Source: Thermopolyspora sp044507605
Lineage (GTDB): Bacteria > Actinomycetota > Actinomycetes > Streptosporangiales > Streptosporangiaceae
Reading direction: 5' to 3'
Length of the DNA: 64,000 bases
Assembly (NCBI GenBank): GCA_044507605.1
Contig: JBIQJI010000024.1
Span: 1-64,000 of the forward strand
Below the pieces are notes generated by a model. It worked only from the letters and a program-made list of their open reading frames with translations. It ran no database searches and had not been told where the DNA came from. The number at the start of each line of letters is the position of its first letter. Positions within the stretch are counted from its first letter, which is position 1. The position numbers were made by a program, and so were the translations under genes. This document shows positions 35,046 through 42,847 of this stretch, piece after piece.

Positions 35046-36119
35046 TCACCCATGGTAGCCGAGCGCATCCTGATAGTCCTTCAGGTCCTTGTTGTGCTCT
35101 TCCACCGGAAGCGACGGATCCTCGTAGCTGGGAGTCCACTTACCGGGATCCCAGGTGAGCGGGTTGCCCTTGACGTCGTCGCGCATCGATGTCATGCCGA
35201 GGTCCGACACGACCTGCTGCCCGTCGCGGCCGACCATCCAGATGATGAACAGGCGGGCCGCCGCCGGATGCGGGTTGCCCTTGACGACCGCGATCTCGCT
35301 CACGTCGACCGGCAGCGGGTTCGGGTTGACGAAGTCCCCGGTCGACGGGTCCTTCTCCTTCGCCTGGACCGCGGTCTGACCGTAGGCCAGCGAGACCGGG
35401 ATCGCCCCGGAGGTGACCTGGCTGGCGGCGAGCGAGTGACTCGTCACGAAGACGGGGTCGTTGGCGCCGAGCCGCTTGATCAGGTCGAGGGCCTTGTCCG
35501 CCCCCTGAGTCGTCTTCAGGCCGTTGTAGATGTCGGCGGTGGTCGGGCTGATCGCGAACTTGCCCTTCCACTCCGGCTTCGTCAGGTCGTCGAAGCTCTG
35601 CGGGGGGTCCAGCCCGAGCTTCTTCAGCGTGGTCGGATTGAACATGATGACGTTGGTGATGACCCGGTCGATGGCGCTGCCCGGCGGCACCTTGATGCCG
35701 TCCGGCAGCTTGGGCGCGTCGGCGGGCACGAACGACTCGTCGATCAGGCCGGCCTGCTGGAGCAGCGCGGCGTCGCCGCTGCCCGAGACCAGGTCGGCGA
35801 CGATGTTGTTGGCACGCGCCTCGGTCTGCACGCGCGTGATCGGCGTCTGACCGCTGAGGTAGACGGCGTGGACGTCGATGCCGGGGTACTTCTCGTTGAA
35901 CGCCTTGACGATCACCGGGAGGGTCGACTCCGGCATCGAGGTGTACCAGGTCAGCTCACCCTCTTTTTTCGCCTCCTCGTAGAGCTGCGCCGCGGACATC
36001 GTGTTGAGGTCGACTCGGGCGGAGGCGGACGAAGACTCCTCGCCGGAACCGCAGCCCGCGGCTAGCAGCACCATGGAAAGGGTCAACGCGCCAATTCCGA
36101 GTTTTGTCCTGATCCGCAT
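35046..36119 (-). CDS. ABC importer substrate-binding lipoprotein (Fe3+/polyamine type)
   Basis: This 357-residue lipoprotein has the lipobox LAAGC (Cys23) and an extracellular-solute-binding family 1 (AfuA/PotD-like) domain: LYEEAKKEGELTWYTSMPEST, LVSGSGDAALLQQAGLID, VTSGAIPVSLAYGQTA. Purine-rich GGAAGGA and AGGAGG sequences precede ATG 36119. It is the first gene of the importer/EutA/bicupin operon and is under a duplicated operator (36204-36235). Confidence 0.88.
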   Translation of the reverse strand: MRIRTKLGIGALTLSMVLLAAGCGSGEESSSASARVDLNTMSAAQLYEEAKKEGELTWYTSMPESTLPVIVKAFNEKYPGIDVHAVYLSGQTPITRVQTEARANNIVADLVSGSGDAALLQQAGLIDESFVPADAPKLPDGIKVPPGSAIDRVITNVIMFNPTTLKKLGLDPPQSFDDLTKPEWKGKFAISPTTADIYNGLKTTQGADKALDLIKRLGANDPVFVTSHSLAASQVTSGAIPVSLAYGQTAVQAKEKDPSTGDFVNPNPLPVDVSEIAVVKGNPHPAAARLFIIWMVGRDGQQVVSDLGMTSMRDDVKGNPLTWDPGKWTPSYEDPSLPVEEHNKDLKDYQDALGYHG

Positions 36120-36203
36120 CCTCCTGCTTCCTTCCGCCCCTGGCGCTCGACCGCTCACGGCCTGGCATCGAGCATCCGACGTTCGGTGCTGAGCAGTGTA
36201 GCC

Positions 36204-36235
36204 AGAATGGTCTGTCCATAGAATGGTCTGTCCAA
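36204..36235. promoter_or_regulatory. Duplicated island operator at the second ABC importer
   Basis: Two head-to-tail 16-bp copies differ only in the last base: AGAATGGTCTGTCCAT and AGAATGGTCTGTCCAA. Each holds TGGTCTGTCCA, a symmetric TGG/CCA version of the island motif. The 16-bp spacing could place two dimers on nearly opposite sides of the helix. It is 85-115 bp before the lipoprotein start. Confidence 0.75.
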
Positions 36236-36250
36236 TAACGATCCGGGCAC

Positions 36251-37702
36251 TCAGAAGGCGAGAGACTTGATCGTGATGGGCACGCTGGCGGTGCCGTCCA
36301 GATACTCTCCGATGTCGACGAAATCGAAGCTCTCCAGCTCGACCCCGTCCACGACGACCAGCGGACGCTCGATCCCGAACTCCTCCACGAGGTTCGCCCC
36401 GATCAGCCCCGCCACGTCGCGGTCCACCACCAGCACCAGCGCCTCGGCCCGCGCGAGCGCCTCCCGGCCGCCTTCGAGGATCCCCCGCGAGAACGCGGTC
36501 AGCGACGCGAAATCGGCCGACCCCCGCCACGGCACCGCGATCGTCAACGCGCGCTCGTCCCCGGGCGCCAGCGCCACCGCCGCGCGGACGCGTTCCGGCA
36601 GGCCCGCCCAGCCCGCCTCCCCGTCGGGAGGCGGCGCGACCATCGCGACCGGCACGTTGCGGAGCGGCAGCGCGGCGGGATCCGAGACGTGGATGGTGGT
36701 GCCGCTCACCTGAACGGTGAACTGCGAGCTGCCGACCACCGTCGCCCGGATCGTCGACTCGGCCACGTCGAGCGTGATGCCGCGCTCGGCGAACACGCGT
36801 GGCAGCTCCCGGGCGATGAGCGGGCCCAGATCACCGAAGCCCCGGCTCTCCGCCCCGGTGACGTACCGCGACATCCCGCCCGACAGGCGGACGGTCCGCA
36901 CACCCGCCACGGGGATGCGGTCGGTGCGCATCAGCTCGGCGGCGGCCGGCTCGTCCCAGTCGCCCGCGACCGCGCCGGCGATGACGCCGGCCATCGCGCG
37001 GGCGAGCCGCTCCCGGTCCTCCGGCGGCAGCCGCCGCCCCAGGGCCGGCTCGACCGGCAGGCGCGCGGCGATGGTGCGCACGGCCGGCTCGACCCGGATC
37101 AGCACGCCATCGTCGTCCCACGCCGCGAGCCGGCTGCCAACGTCGATGGCCGCCACCGACGCCACGCGCCCGTCGACGCACAGCGACAGCTTCGTGGTCC
37201 CGCCGCCGACGTCGACGTTGAGCACGGGTCCGCCCGCACGTGACGCCCGCACCGCGCCCGAGCCGTGCGCGGCCAGCAGCGCCTCCAGCTCGTCGCCGGC
37301 GGCCACCGACACGAACCTGCCCGAATCCTCGGCGAACAGCTCGGCGATCGCCTTGGCGTTGCGCCGCAGCAGGGCCACACCGGTCAGGAGCAGCGCCCCG
37401 GTGTCGACCTCCTCACGGCCGAACCCGGCCGAGCGGTACTGCGCGTCGAAGAAGTCCCGCAGGACCTCCACGTCGATCGTGGCGTCGTCCCGGAACGGCG
37501 TCAGCAGGACGGCGGACTCGTACACCACCTCGCGCGACGTCACGACGTAGCGGCCGCCCGACGGTTCCAGCACGATCCGCGAGAACACGATCTGCGTCGT
37601 CGCCGAACCGATGTCGACGCCCACCGACGTCAACCGCAACGTGTCGTCCTCGCCGAGCACGACCTCGGGCCGCCCGCCGCCGGGACGCGAGACGACGCTC
37701 AT
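36251..37702 (-). CDS. EutA-like ATPase 2 (reactivase family)
   Basis: This 483-residue protein is paralogous to the EutA-like proteins at 30435 and 42844. It has SVGVDIGSATTQIVFSR, LNVDVGGGTTKLSLCV, RLSGGMSRYVTGAESRGFGD and the family end SVPITIKSLAF. Its ATG overlaps the upstream bicupin stop (ATGA), so the two are translationally coupled. Length matches E. coli EutA (about 467). Its client is probably the coupled bicupin; no ammonia-lyase genes are nearby. Confidence 0.85.
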   Translation of the reverse strand: MSVVSRPGGGRPEVVLGEDDTLRLTSVGVDIGSATTQIVFSRIVLEPSGGRYVVTSREVVYESAVLLTPFRDDATIDVEVLRDFFDAQYRSAGFGREEVDTGALLLTGVALLRRNAKAIAELFAEDSGRFVSVAAGDELEALLAAHGSGAVRASRAGGPVLNVDVGGGTTKLSLCVDGRVASVAAIDVGSRLAAWDDDGVLIRVEPAVRTIAARLPVEPALGRRLPPEDRERLARAMAGVIAGAVAGDWDEPAAAELMRTDRIPVAGVRTVRLSGGMSRYVTGAESRGFGDLGPLIARELPRVFAERGITLDVAESTIRATVVGSSQFTVQVSGTTIHVSDPAALPLRNVPVAMVAPPPDGEAGWAGLPERVRAAVALAPGDERALTIAVPWRGSADFASLTAFSRGILEGGREALARAEALVLVVDRDVAGLIGANLVEEFGIERPLVVVDGVELESFDFVDIGEYLDGTASVPITIKSLAF

Positions 37703-38922
37703 CGGCCGTCGGGCCGCTGGTAGAACTCCTCCGGCATGAGCGAGGAGACCCCATTGCGGGCCAGGCTCTCCTCGAACTCCCGGCGGATGTGCGGATCCTC
37801 CTGGTAGTAGGCGATGCTGCTGCCGCCCTTGTCGATGTCGACGTTGAGGCTGGTCCGGACCTCCCCCGGGCGCGTGCCCGCGTTGAACGCCCCCCACCGG
37901 ATCAGACCGCCGTAGACCAGGAACCGGAGGGGCTCGGCGCTGATGCCGAAATGCTGGTGGTACCAGTCGCCGCCGCCGGGCGCCGCCGCCACCATGCCGC
38001 CCGCGACGTAGTCCTGGCGAATGACCTTGTCGCCGTTCCCGTCCGCCCACGGCGTCGGGCCCAGCTCGCGGGGCCAGGTGTAGGTGTAGCCCTCGCCCTT
38101 GATGCAGATGAGCACCGGGGACGGCGGATGGTAGTGGCCCTTGGCGTACTTCCCGACCGAGTGCTCGCCGACGAAGATGTAGAAGCTGTTGTTCGCCATG
38201 TACGGCTCGATGCGGCGGTAGCCCGGCGAGCGCTGGTTGTCCAGCGGCAGCTTCGCGCCGACCAGGTCGGGGATGATGCTGGTGACCATCATCGCCCGGC
38301 CGCCCATGCCGCCCTTGTAGAGCGCGTCGTTGTACTCGAAGAAGTCCGCGCTGCCGTCGTACCGGTCGGTGAACCGGTAGTCGCAGCCGAAGATGAAGTC
38401 GTTGTCGCGGAAGTGGTTCATCAGCGACGGGGCCGTCGTCGCCACGATCAGACGGGCCCGCCTGCCGGTCGCGTTGACGAGACGGTGCGTCGAGTTCAGC
38501 GGGATCGAGAACAAGGCGCCCGCCCCCCACTCGAACGAGGCCCGGTTCGCGTCGTCGTCACCGACCCAGACCTCGGTGGAGCCGCGGCCCTCGACCACGT
38601 AGAAGACTTCCTCGTAGAGATGATGCTCGGGGTTGAGGGCGCCGCCGGGCGGGATCTCGATGACGTACATCCCCCAGAGCTCCTCGGTGCCGAGCAACTG
38701 CACGTAGGCGCCGTTGCCCCCCGTGCGCGCCCAGGGCGCGAGCTCCATCTCCCTGACGTCGCGAATACCGACCTCGCGGACGATCGGCAGGCCCTCACTC
38801 TCCATGAACAGGTCGTACGGCGCCTTCGGCCGGGCGTACTGCTTCTTGGCGCCGAACGCGCCGCCCACAGGCTCCACGTACGGTTCGAGGTCGTCGATAC
38901 CTTCGATAGCACTGCTGCTCAT
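37699..38922 (-). CDS. Bicupin protein 2, candidate non-heme metal oxygenase
   Basis: This 407-residue bicupin has an N-terminal cupin with GGALNPEHHLYEEVFYVVEG and PLNSTHRLVN, and a C-terminal cupin with YAKGHYHPPSPVLICIKGEG and DWYHQHFGISAEPLRF. Both cupins keep potential metal ligands, unlike bicupin 1. The C-terminal tail GVSSLMPEEFYQRP is shared with bicupin 1 (TSLMPAEAY). ATG 38922 is chosen; a 13-residue upstream extension is possible. It is in an operon with the deacetylase-like and YtcJ-like genes upstream. Confidence 0.83.
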   Translation of the reverse strand: MSSSAIEGIDDLEPYVEPVGGAFGAKKQYARPKAPYDLFMESEGLPIVREVGIRDVREMELAPWARTGGNGAYVQLLGTEELWGMYVIEIPPGGALNPEHHLYEEVFYVVEGRGSTEVWVGDDDANRASFEWGAGALFSIPLNSTHRLVNATGRRARLIVATTAPSLMNHFRDNDFIFGCDYRFTDRYDGSADFFEYNDALYKGGMGGRAMMVTSIIPDLVGAKLPLDNQRSPGYRRIEPYMANNSFYIFVGEHSVGKYAKGHYHPPSPVLICIKGEGYTYTWPRELGPTPWADGNGDKVIRQDYVAGGMVAAAPGGGDWYHQHFGISAEPLRFLVYGGLIRWGAFNAGTRPGEVRTSLNVDIDKGGSSIAYYQEDPHIRREFEESLARNGVSSLMPEEFYQRPDGR

Positions 38923-38971
38923 TGTCGTCCCATCTACTCGGCCGGCCCGCACGCCGGCCAACGCCCACTGA

Positions 38972-39838
38972 TCAGATCTGTCCGAGGAACGCGTCGGCGA
39001 CGTCGCGCGGGCGGCAGATCCATACGTCGTCGAAACCGGTGGCGTACTTCAGGCACTGGTCGAGCGCCCAGCCGCCCTCGGGGCGGCCGAGGTGCGTCGA
39101 GTGACAGATGGCGGTCATCATCTGCGGGCGGGTCTCCCCCTCCTCGCGCAGCTGGTCCAGCATCCGGCAGAACTGGTCCACGAAGGGGCCGACGCCGTTG
39201 CCGCCCCGCAGCACCGTCACGTCGTGCGCCGAGCTGCCGCCGACCGCGACGAGCCGCTTGCCGTCCTCCTCGTAGACGACATAGGGGACGTCGCTGTCAC
39301 GGGTGTCGCGCGTGTAGCTGAAGCCCTCGCGCAGCAGGTTCTTCAGCGTGTGGTCGCCGCGCTGGCCGCCCGGGCTCGACCAGCCCACGATGCGCTGACC
39401 GGTGACCTGCTCGAACACCTCGCGGCACTTGCGGATCTCGGCGCGCTCCTCCTCCTCGCTCATGAAGTACATCCGATGGTCCTGGCTGTAGGCGTGGCCG
39501 AGGATCTCGTTGCCGGCGTCGGAGAACGCCTTCACCTGGACCGGCCAGCGCTCGGCGGCCAGCGCACTACAGGTCACGGCCGCCGGCACCTCGTACTTCG
39601 CGAGAACGTCGACCAGGCGGCGAAAACCCGTCCGGCCGCCGTACATCTGCCACGAGTACGTCGCGTGGTCCTTGAGCCCGAGATCTTTGGCCTTCTGCGG
39701 GAACATCGGCGTCATGGCCGTGCTCACCGGCGGCAGCTCCTGCCAGGCCTCCAGGATCAGGTCGAACATCACGGCGACCTTCGCGCCGTCCGGCCACCGG
39801 ACCTGCTGGATGACCGGCTCGTCGTTCTCCATCCACAT
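38972..39838 (-). CDS. Polysaccharide deacetylase (NodB)-like enzyme
   Basis: This 288-residue cytoplasmic protein is of the NodB/PuuE-like carbohydrate esterase 4 fold. It has VAVMFDLILEAWQ in the metal-Asp position, ILGHAYSQDHRMYFMSEEEERAEI in the His motif, VGWSSPGGQRGDHTL, and a late CHSTHLGR. Such cytoplasmic members often act on small C-N bonds, as in allantoinase PuuE, not on polysaccharide. The operon position between an amidohydrolase and a bicupin suggests hydrolysis of an amide or similar intermediate. Confidence 0.8.
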   Translation of the reverse strand: MWMENDEPVIQQVRWPDGAKVAVMFDLILEAWQELPPVSTAMTPMFPQKAKDLGLKDHATYSWQMYGGRTGFRRLVDVLAKYEVPAAVTCSALAAERWPVQVKAFSDAGNEILGHAYSQDHRMYFMSEEEERAEIRKCREVFEQVTGQRIVGWSSPGGQRGDHTLKNLLREGFSYTRDTRDSDVPYVVYEEDGKRLVAVGGSSAHDVTVLRGGNGVGPFVDQFCRMLDQLREEGETRPQMMTAICHSTHLGRPEGGWALDQCLKYATGFDDVWICRPRDVADAFLGQI

Positions 39839-39863
39839 GGTGCGTCTCCTCGCTCTCAGAGGG

Positions 39864-41492
39864 TCAGATCTGTCGGAATCGGGGGACGCCGTCCACCATG
39901 GTCAGCAGCACCTTGATGCCGTCGAGCTCCTCGGGCGGCACCTCGTAGGGGTCCTGGTCGACCACGATCACATCGGCGAGGCGGCCCTCGGCCAGGCTGC
40001 CCTGCCGGCCCTCCACCGACGTGCTGTGCGCCACGGCGTCGGTCATCAGACGCAGGGCCGCGTCGACCGAGATCGCCTCGTCCGGGCCGAAGACGGATCC
40101 CCGCTGGGTACGGCGGGACACCGCCATCCGGATGCCGACGAACGGGTTCATCGACGAGCACGGGAAGTCGCTGTTGATCTGGACCCGCATGCCCAGCGCC
40201 GCCGCCGTGCGCAGCGGCAGCACGCGCCGGCACCGCTCCTCGCCGAAGACCTCGGCCCATTCCTCGCCGCCGGTGTACATGAACGACGGCTGCGTGGACC
40301 AGATCAGGCCGAGTCCGGCCATCCGCTCCAGCTGCCCCGGATTGAGCGGAACGTAGGCGTGCTCCAGCCGGTGCCGCAGCCGTCGCCCCGGCTCGGCCCG
40401 CCCGGCGTTGTCGAAGGCGTCCAGGGCGATGTCGACGGCACGCTGGCCGATGGCGTGGACGGCGACCTGCAGGCCGCCGCGGTGCGCGGCCAGCACGGCC
40501 TCGTTCAGCGCCTCGGGCTGGATCCGCAGCAGGCCCTTGTTGCCCGGCTCCCCCGGATATTCCTCGTAGAGCGCCGCGTTGTGGGCCGACTCGGCCCCGT
40601 CGATGCTGAACTTCACGCCGCCCAGACGCATCCAGTCGTCGCCGAGCCCGGTCCGCAACCCCAGGCCGAGGACGTACTCCAGCTTCGTCTGCGCCTCCAG
40701 GCCCCGGATGTAGAACCGCACCCGGGTGGTCAGGCCGCCCTCCTCGCGGAGGCGCAGGTAGTCGCCGATGTCGTTCGGCTCCCGCGCCATCTCGTGCACG
40801 CAGGCGATGCCGCGCGAATGCAGCACGTCCATCGCCTGCCGCATCGCCCGCACCCGTTCGGCGTCGGTGGGCAGGGGAACGACCGTGTCGGCCCGCGTCG
40901 CGTCGAGCCGCAGCTTGCCGTGCTCGTGCAGGATGCCGGTGACCTCGCCGGACTCGTCCCGTTCGAGCCGCCCGCCCGGGGGGTCCGGGGTGGTCCGGTC
41001 GATGCCGCCGAGCTTGAGCGCCAGCGAGTTCGCCGCGGCGACGTGCCGGCCGATGCCCCGGATGAGCACCGGATGGTCGGGGGCCACGGAGTCCAGCTCC
41101 CAGCGGTTCGGGAAGCGGCCGATGTCGAGGCGCCGCGGGTCGAGGGAGTCGCCCTGGATCCACGAGCCCGGGGCGGCCTTCTCGACGCGCTCCCGGACGC
41201 GGTCGAGCACCTCGCGGAGCGAGGCGGGCTGGTCCTCCAGGAAGTCGATGTACATCGCCATGACGATCGCCGCACGGCGCAGGTGCGTGTGGCTGTCGAT
41301 GAAGGCGGGCAGGACGGTCCGCCCGCCGACGTCGATCCGTTCGGTCGCGGCCGACGCGAGATCCTCGATCTGCGCGTCGTCGCCGACCGCCACGATGTCG
41401 TTGCCGGAGATCGCGAGGGCCGAGGCGATCCGGCCCTCCTCGTCGAGCGTCCTCACCCGGCCGTTCACGAGGATCGTGTCGACAGCGGTCAT
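39864..41492 (-). CDS. YtcJ-like metal-dependent amidohydrolase
   Basis: This 542-residue enzyme of the amidohydrolase 3 family has ILVNGRVRTLDEEG, VLPAFIDSHTHL (metal motif), VAVHAIGQRAVDIALDAF, a HRLEHAYVPLNPGQLERMAG region, and RVQINSDFPCSSMNPF. The family includes N-substituted formamide deformylase. It is the first gene of a minus-strand operon (amidohydrolase, deacetylase-like, bicupin 2, EutA-like 2), divergent from bicupin 3. Confidence 0.87.
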   Translation of the reverse strand: MTAVDTILVNGRVRTLDEEGRIASALAISGNDIVAVGDDAQIEDLASAATERIDVGGRTVLPAFIDSHTHLRRAAIVMAMYIDFLEDQPASLREVLDRVRERVEKAAPGSWIQGDSLDPRRLDIGRFPNRWELDSVAPDHPVLIRGIGRHVAAANSLALKLGGIDRTTPDPPGGRLERDESGEVTGILHEHGKLRLDATRADTVVPLPTDAERVRAMRQAMDVLHSRGIACVHEMAREPNDIGDYLRLREEGGLTTRVRFYIRGLEAQTKLEYVLGLGLRTGLGDDWMRLGGVKFSIDGAESAHNAALYEEYPGEPGNKGLLRIQPEALNEAVLAAHRGGLQVAVHAIGQRAVDIALDAFDNAGRAEPGRRLRHRLEHAYVPLNPGQLERMAGLGLIWSTQPSFMYTGGEEWAEVFGEERCRRVLPLRTAAALGMRVQINSDFPCSSMNPFVGIRMAVSRRTQRGSVFGPDEAISVDAALRLMTDAVAHSTSVEGRQGSLAEGRLADVIVVDQDPYEVPPEELDGIKVLLTMVDGVPRFRQI

Positions 41493-41550
41493 CTCAACCG
41501 GCCCTTTCCCTGGTTCTGGTAACCCTCGGTCACAGTAACAGCCAAGGGTG

Positions 41551-41568
41551 TTAAGGTCTAACCCTTAG
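41551..41568. promoter_or_regulatory. Island operator at the YtcJ-like gene
   Basis: TTAAGGTCTAACCCTTAG contains the core GGTCTAACC with flanking TAAG and CTTA-like symmetry. It is 59 bp upstream of the amidohydrolase start. Confidence 0.65.
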
Positions 41569-41670
41569 TCATTTGAGTGCGGCGCCGGACCGGCCGGGCC
41601 ACCCACGGGGCGGCGAGGGGTGCACCCGGCCGAGACGGCGGACGGCCGTCGATGTTGACGAGATTTCCGT

Positions 41671-41693
41671 ATTGGTCTTACCGTTGTACCATA
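41671..41693. promoter_or_regulatory. Island operator at bicupin 3
   Basis: TGGTCTTACC (41673-41682) matches TGGTnnnACC. TGTACCAT follows at 41685-41692 and may be the -10 element (TACCAT). The overlap with the promoter suggests repression of the bicupin 3-EutA-like 3 operon. Confidence 0.65.
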
Positions 41694-41710
41694 CGCAAGG
41701 GGAGGTTTCG

Positions 41711-42847
41711 GTGGTAGCAGAAGTACTCGTTTCGGACAGCATGGCGAAAAACTTCGCCCGCGAGAAGAACACCCCGTACGTCTCGTGGGTCCGAGACGAG
41801 GGTCTGGACATCATCTCGGCCCACTACGTCCCCGACCTCAACACGGTCGAGCTGAAGCCCTGGGCGCGCCGGGGCGGACACGGGGTCTTCATCAACCACG
41901 AGGCCTCCCGCACGACCAACGACTGCTACGTGTGCGAGATCCCGGCCGGAGGCAAGCTGGCCCCCCAGCGCCAGCTCTTCGAAGAGATGATCATGGTGCT
42001 GTCGGGCAACGGCTCCACGAGCGTGTGGAACGACGCCGGCCAGAAGGTCACCTTCGAGTGGGGACCGGGCTCGATCTTCGCGATACCGCTCAACACCTGG
42101 CACCAGCACTTCAACGGCTCCGGCACCACCGCCGCCCGCTTCGTCGCCTCGACGAACCTGCCGCAAGTGCTGAACCTCTACGGCGAGCCGGAGTTCGTCT
42201 TCGGCACCGCACACGACTTCACCGGCCGCTTCAACGGCGAGCCCGACTACTTCAGCGACAAGGACGAGGTCGAGGGCCTGCTGCTCAAGACGAACTTCGT
42301 CGCCGACGCGGTCCACCTCCCCCTCATCCACGCCAAAGAGCGCGGCGCGGGCGGCGGACACATCCGCTTCATGATGGCCAAAGGCTCCATGAACAGCCAC
42401 ATCTCGCAATTCCCCGTCGGGACCTACAAGAAGGGCCACCGCCACGGCCCCGGCGCCCACTTGATCATCCTGACCGGTGAGGGGTTCAGCCTCATGTGGC
42501 CCGAAGGCGAGGAGCCCAGACGCTACGACTGGCGGCCCGGCACGCTCATCGTCCCGCCCAACATGTGGTTCCACCAGCACTTCAACACCGGCGCAGGCCC
42601 CGCCCGCTACCTGGCGTTCAAGCACGAGACCGTCTCCATCCGCAACGCCCAGGGCGTGCCGAAGGCCTGGATCAGCCGGCGCATCGGCGGCGACCAGATC
42701 GACTACGCGGACGAATCCCCCATGATCCGCGAAACCTTCGCCAAGGAACTCGCCGCCAAAGGCCTGACCTCGCGCATGGACGCCGCCTACGAAGCGGAGC
42801 TGGCGGACCTGCCGCCGCGGCCCGGCGAGAGCACCGCGACCGCATGA
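41711..42847 (+). CDS. Bicupin protein 3, candidate non-heme metal oxygenase
   Basis: This 378-residue bicupin is closest to bicupin 1. The N-terminal cupin has LAPQRQLFEEMIMVLSGNGS and PLNTWHQHFNGSG. The C-terminal cupin has YKKGHRHGPGAHLIILTGEGF and NMWFHQHFNTGAGPARYLAF, giving a full HxH...HxH site. GTG 41711 has AAGGGGAGG five bases upstream; the longer frame from 41573 crosses the operators and is rejected. It overlaps the EutA-like 3 start. Confidence 0.85.
   Translation: MVAEVLVSDSMAKNFAREKNTPYVSWVRDEGLDIISAHYVPDLNTVELKPWARRGGHGVFINHEASRTTNDCYVCEIPAGGKLAPQRQLFEEMIMVLSGNGSTSVWNDAGQKVTFEWGPGSIFAIPLNTWHQHFNGSGTTAARFVASTNLPQVLNLYGEPEFVFGTAHDFTGRFNGEPDYFSDKDEVEGLLLKTNFVADAVHLPLIHAKERGAGGGHIRFMMAKGSMNSHISQFPVGTYKKGHRHGPGAHLIILTGEGFSLMWPEGEEPRRYDWRPGTLIVPPNMWFHQHFNTGAGPARYLAFKHETVSIRNAQGVPKAWISRRIGGDQIDYADESPMIRETFAKELAAKGLTSRMDAAYEAELADLPPRPGESTATA

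Noticed and set aside
41573..41710. N-terminal extension of bicupin 3
   Set aside because: It spans the operator and promoter and has no ribosome site, whereas GTG 41711 has a strong one.
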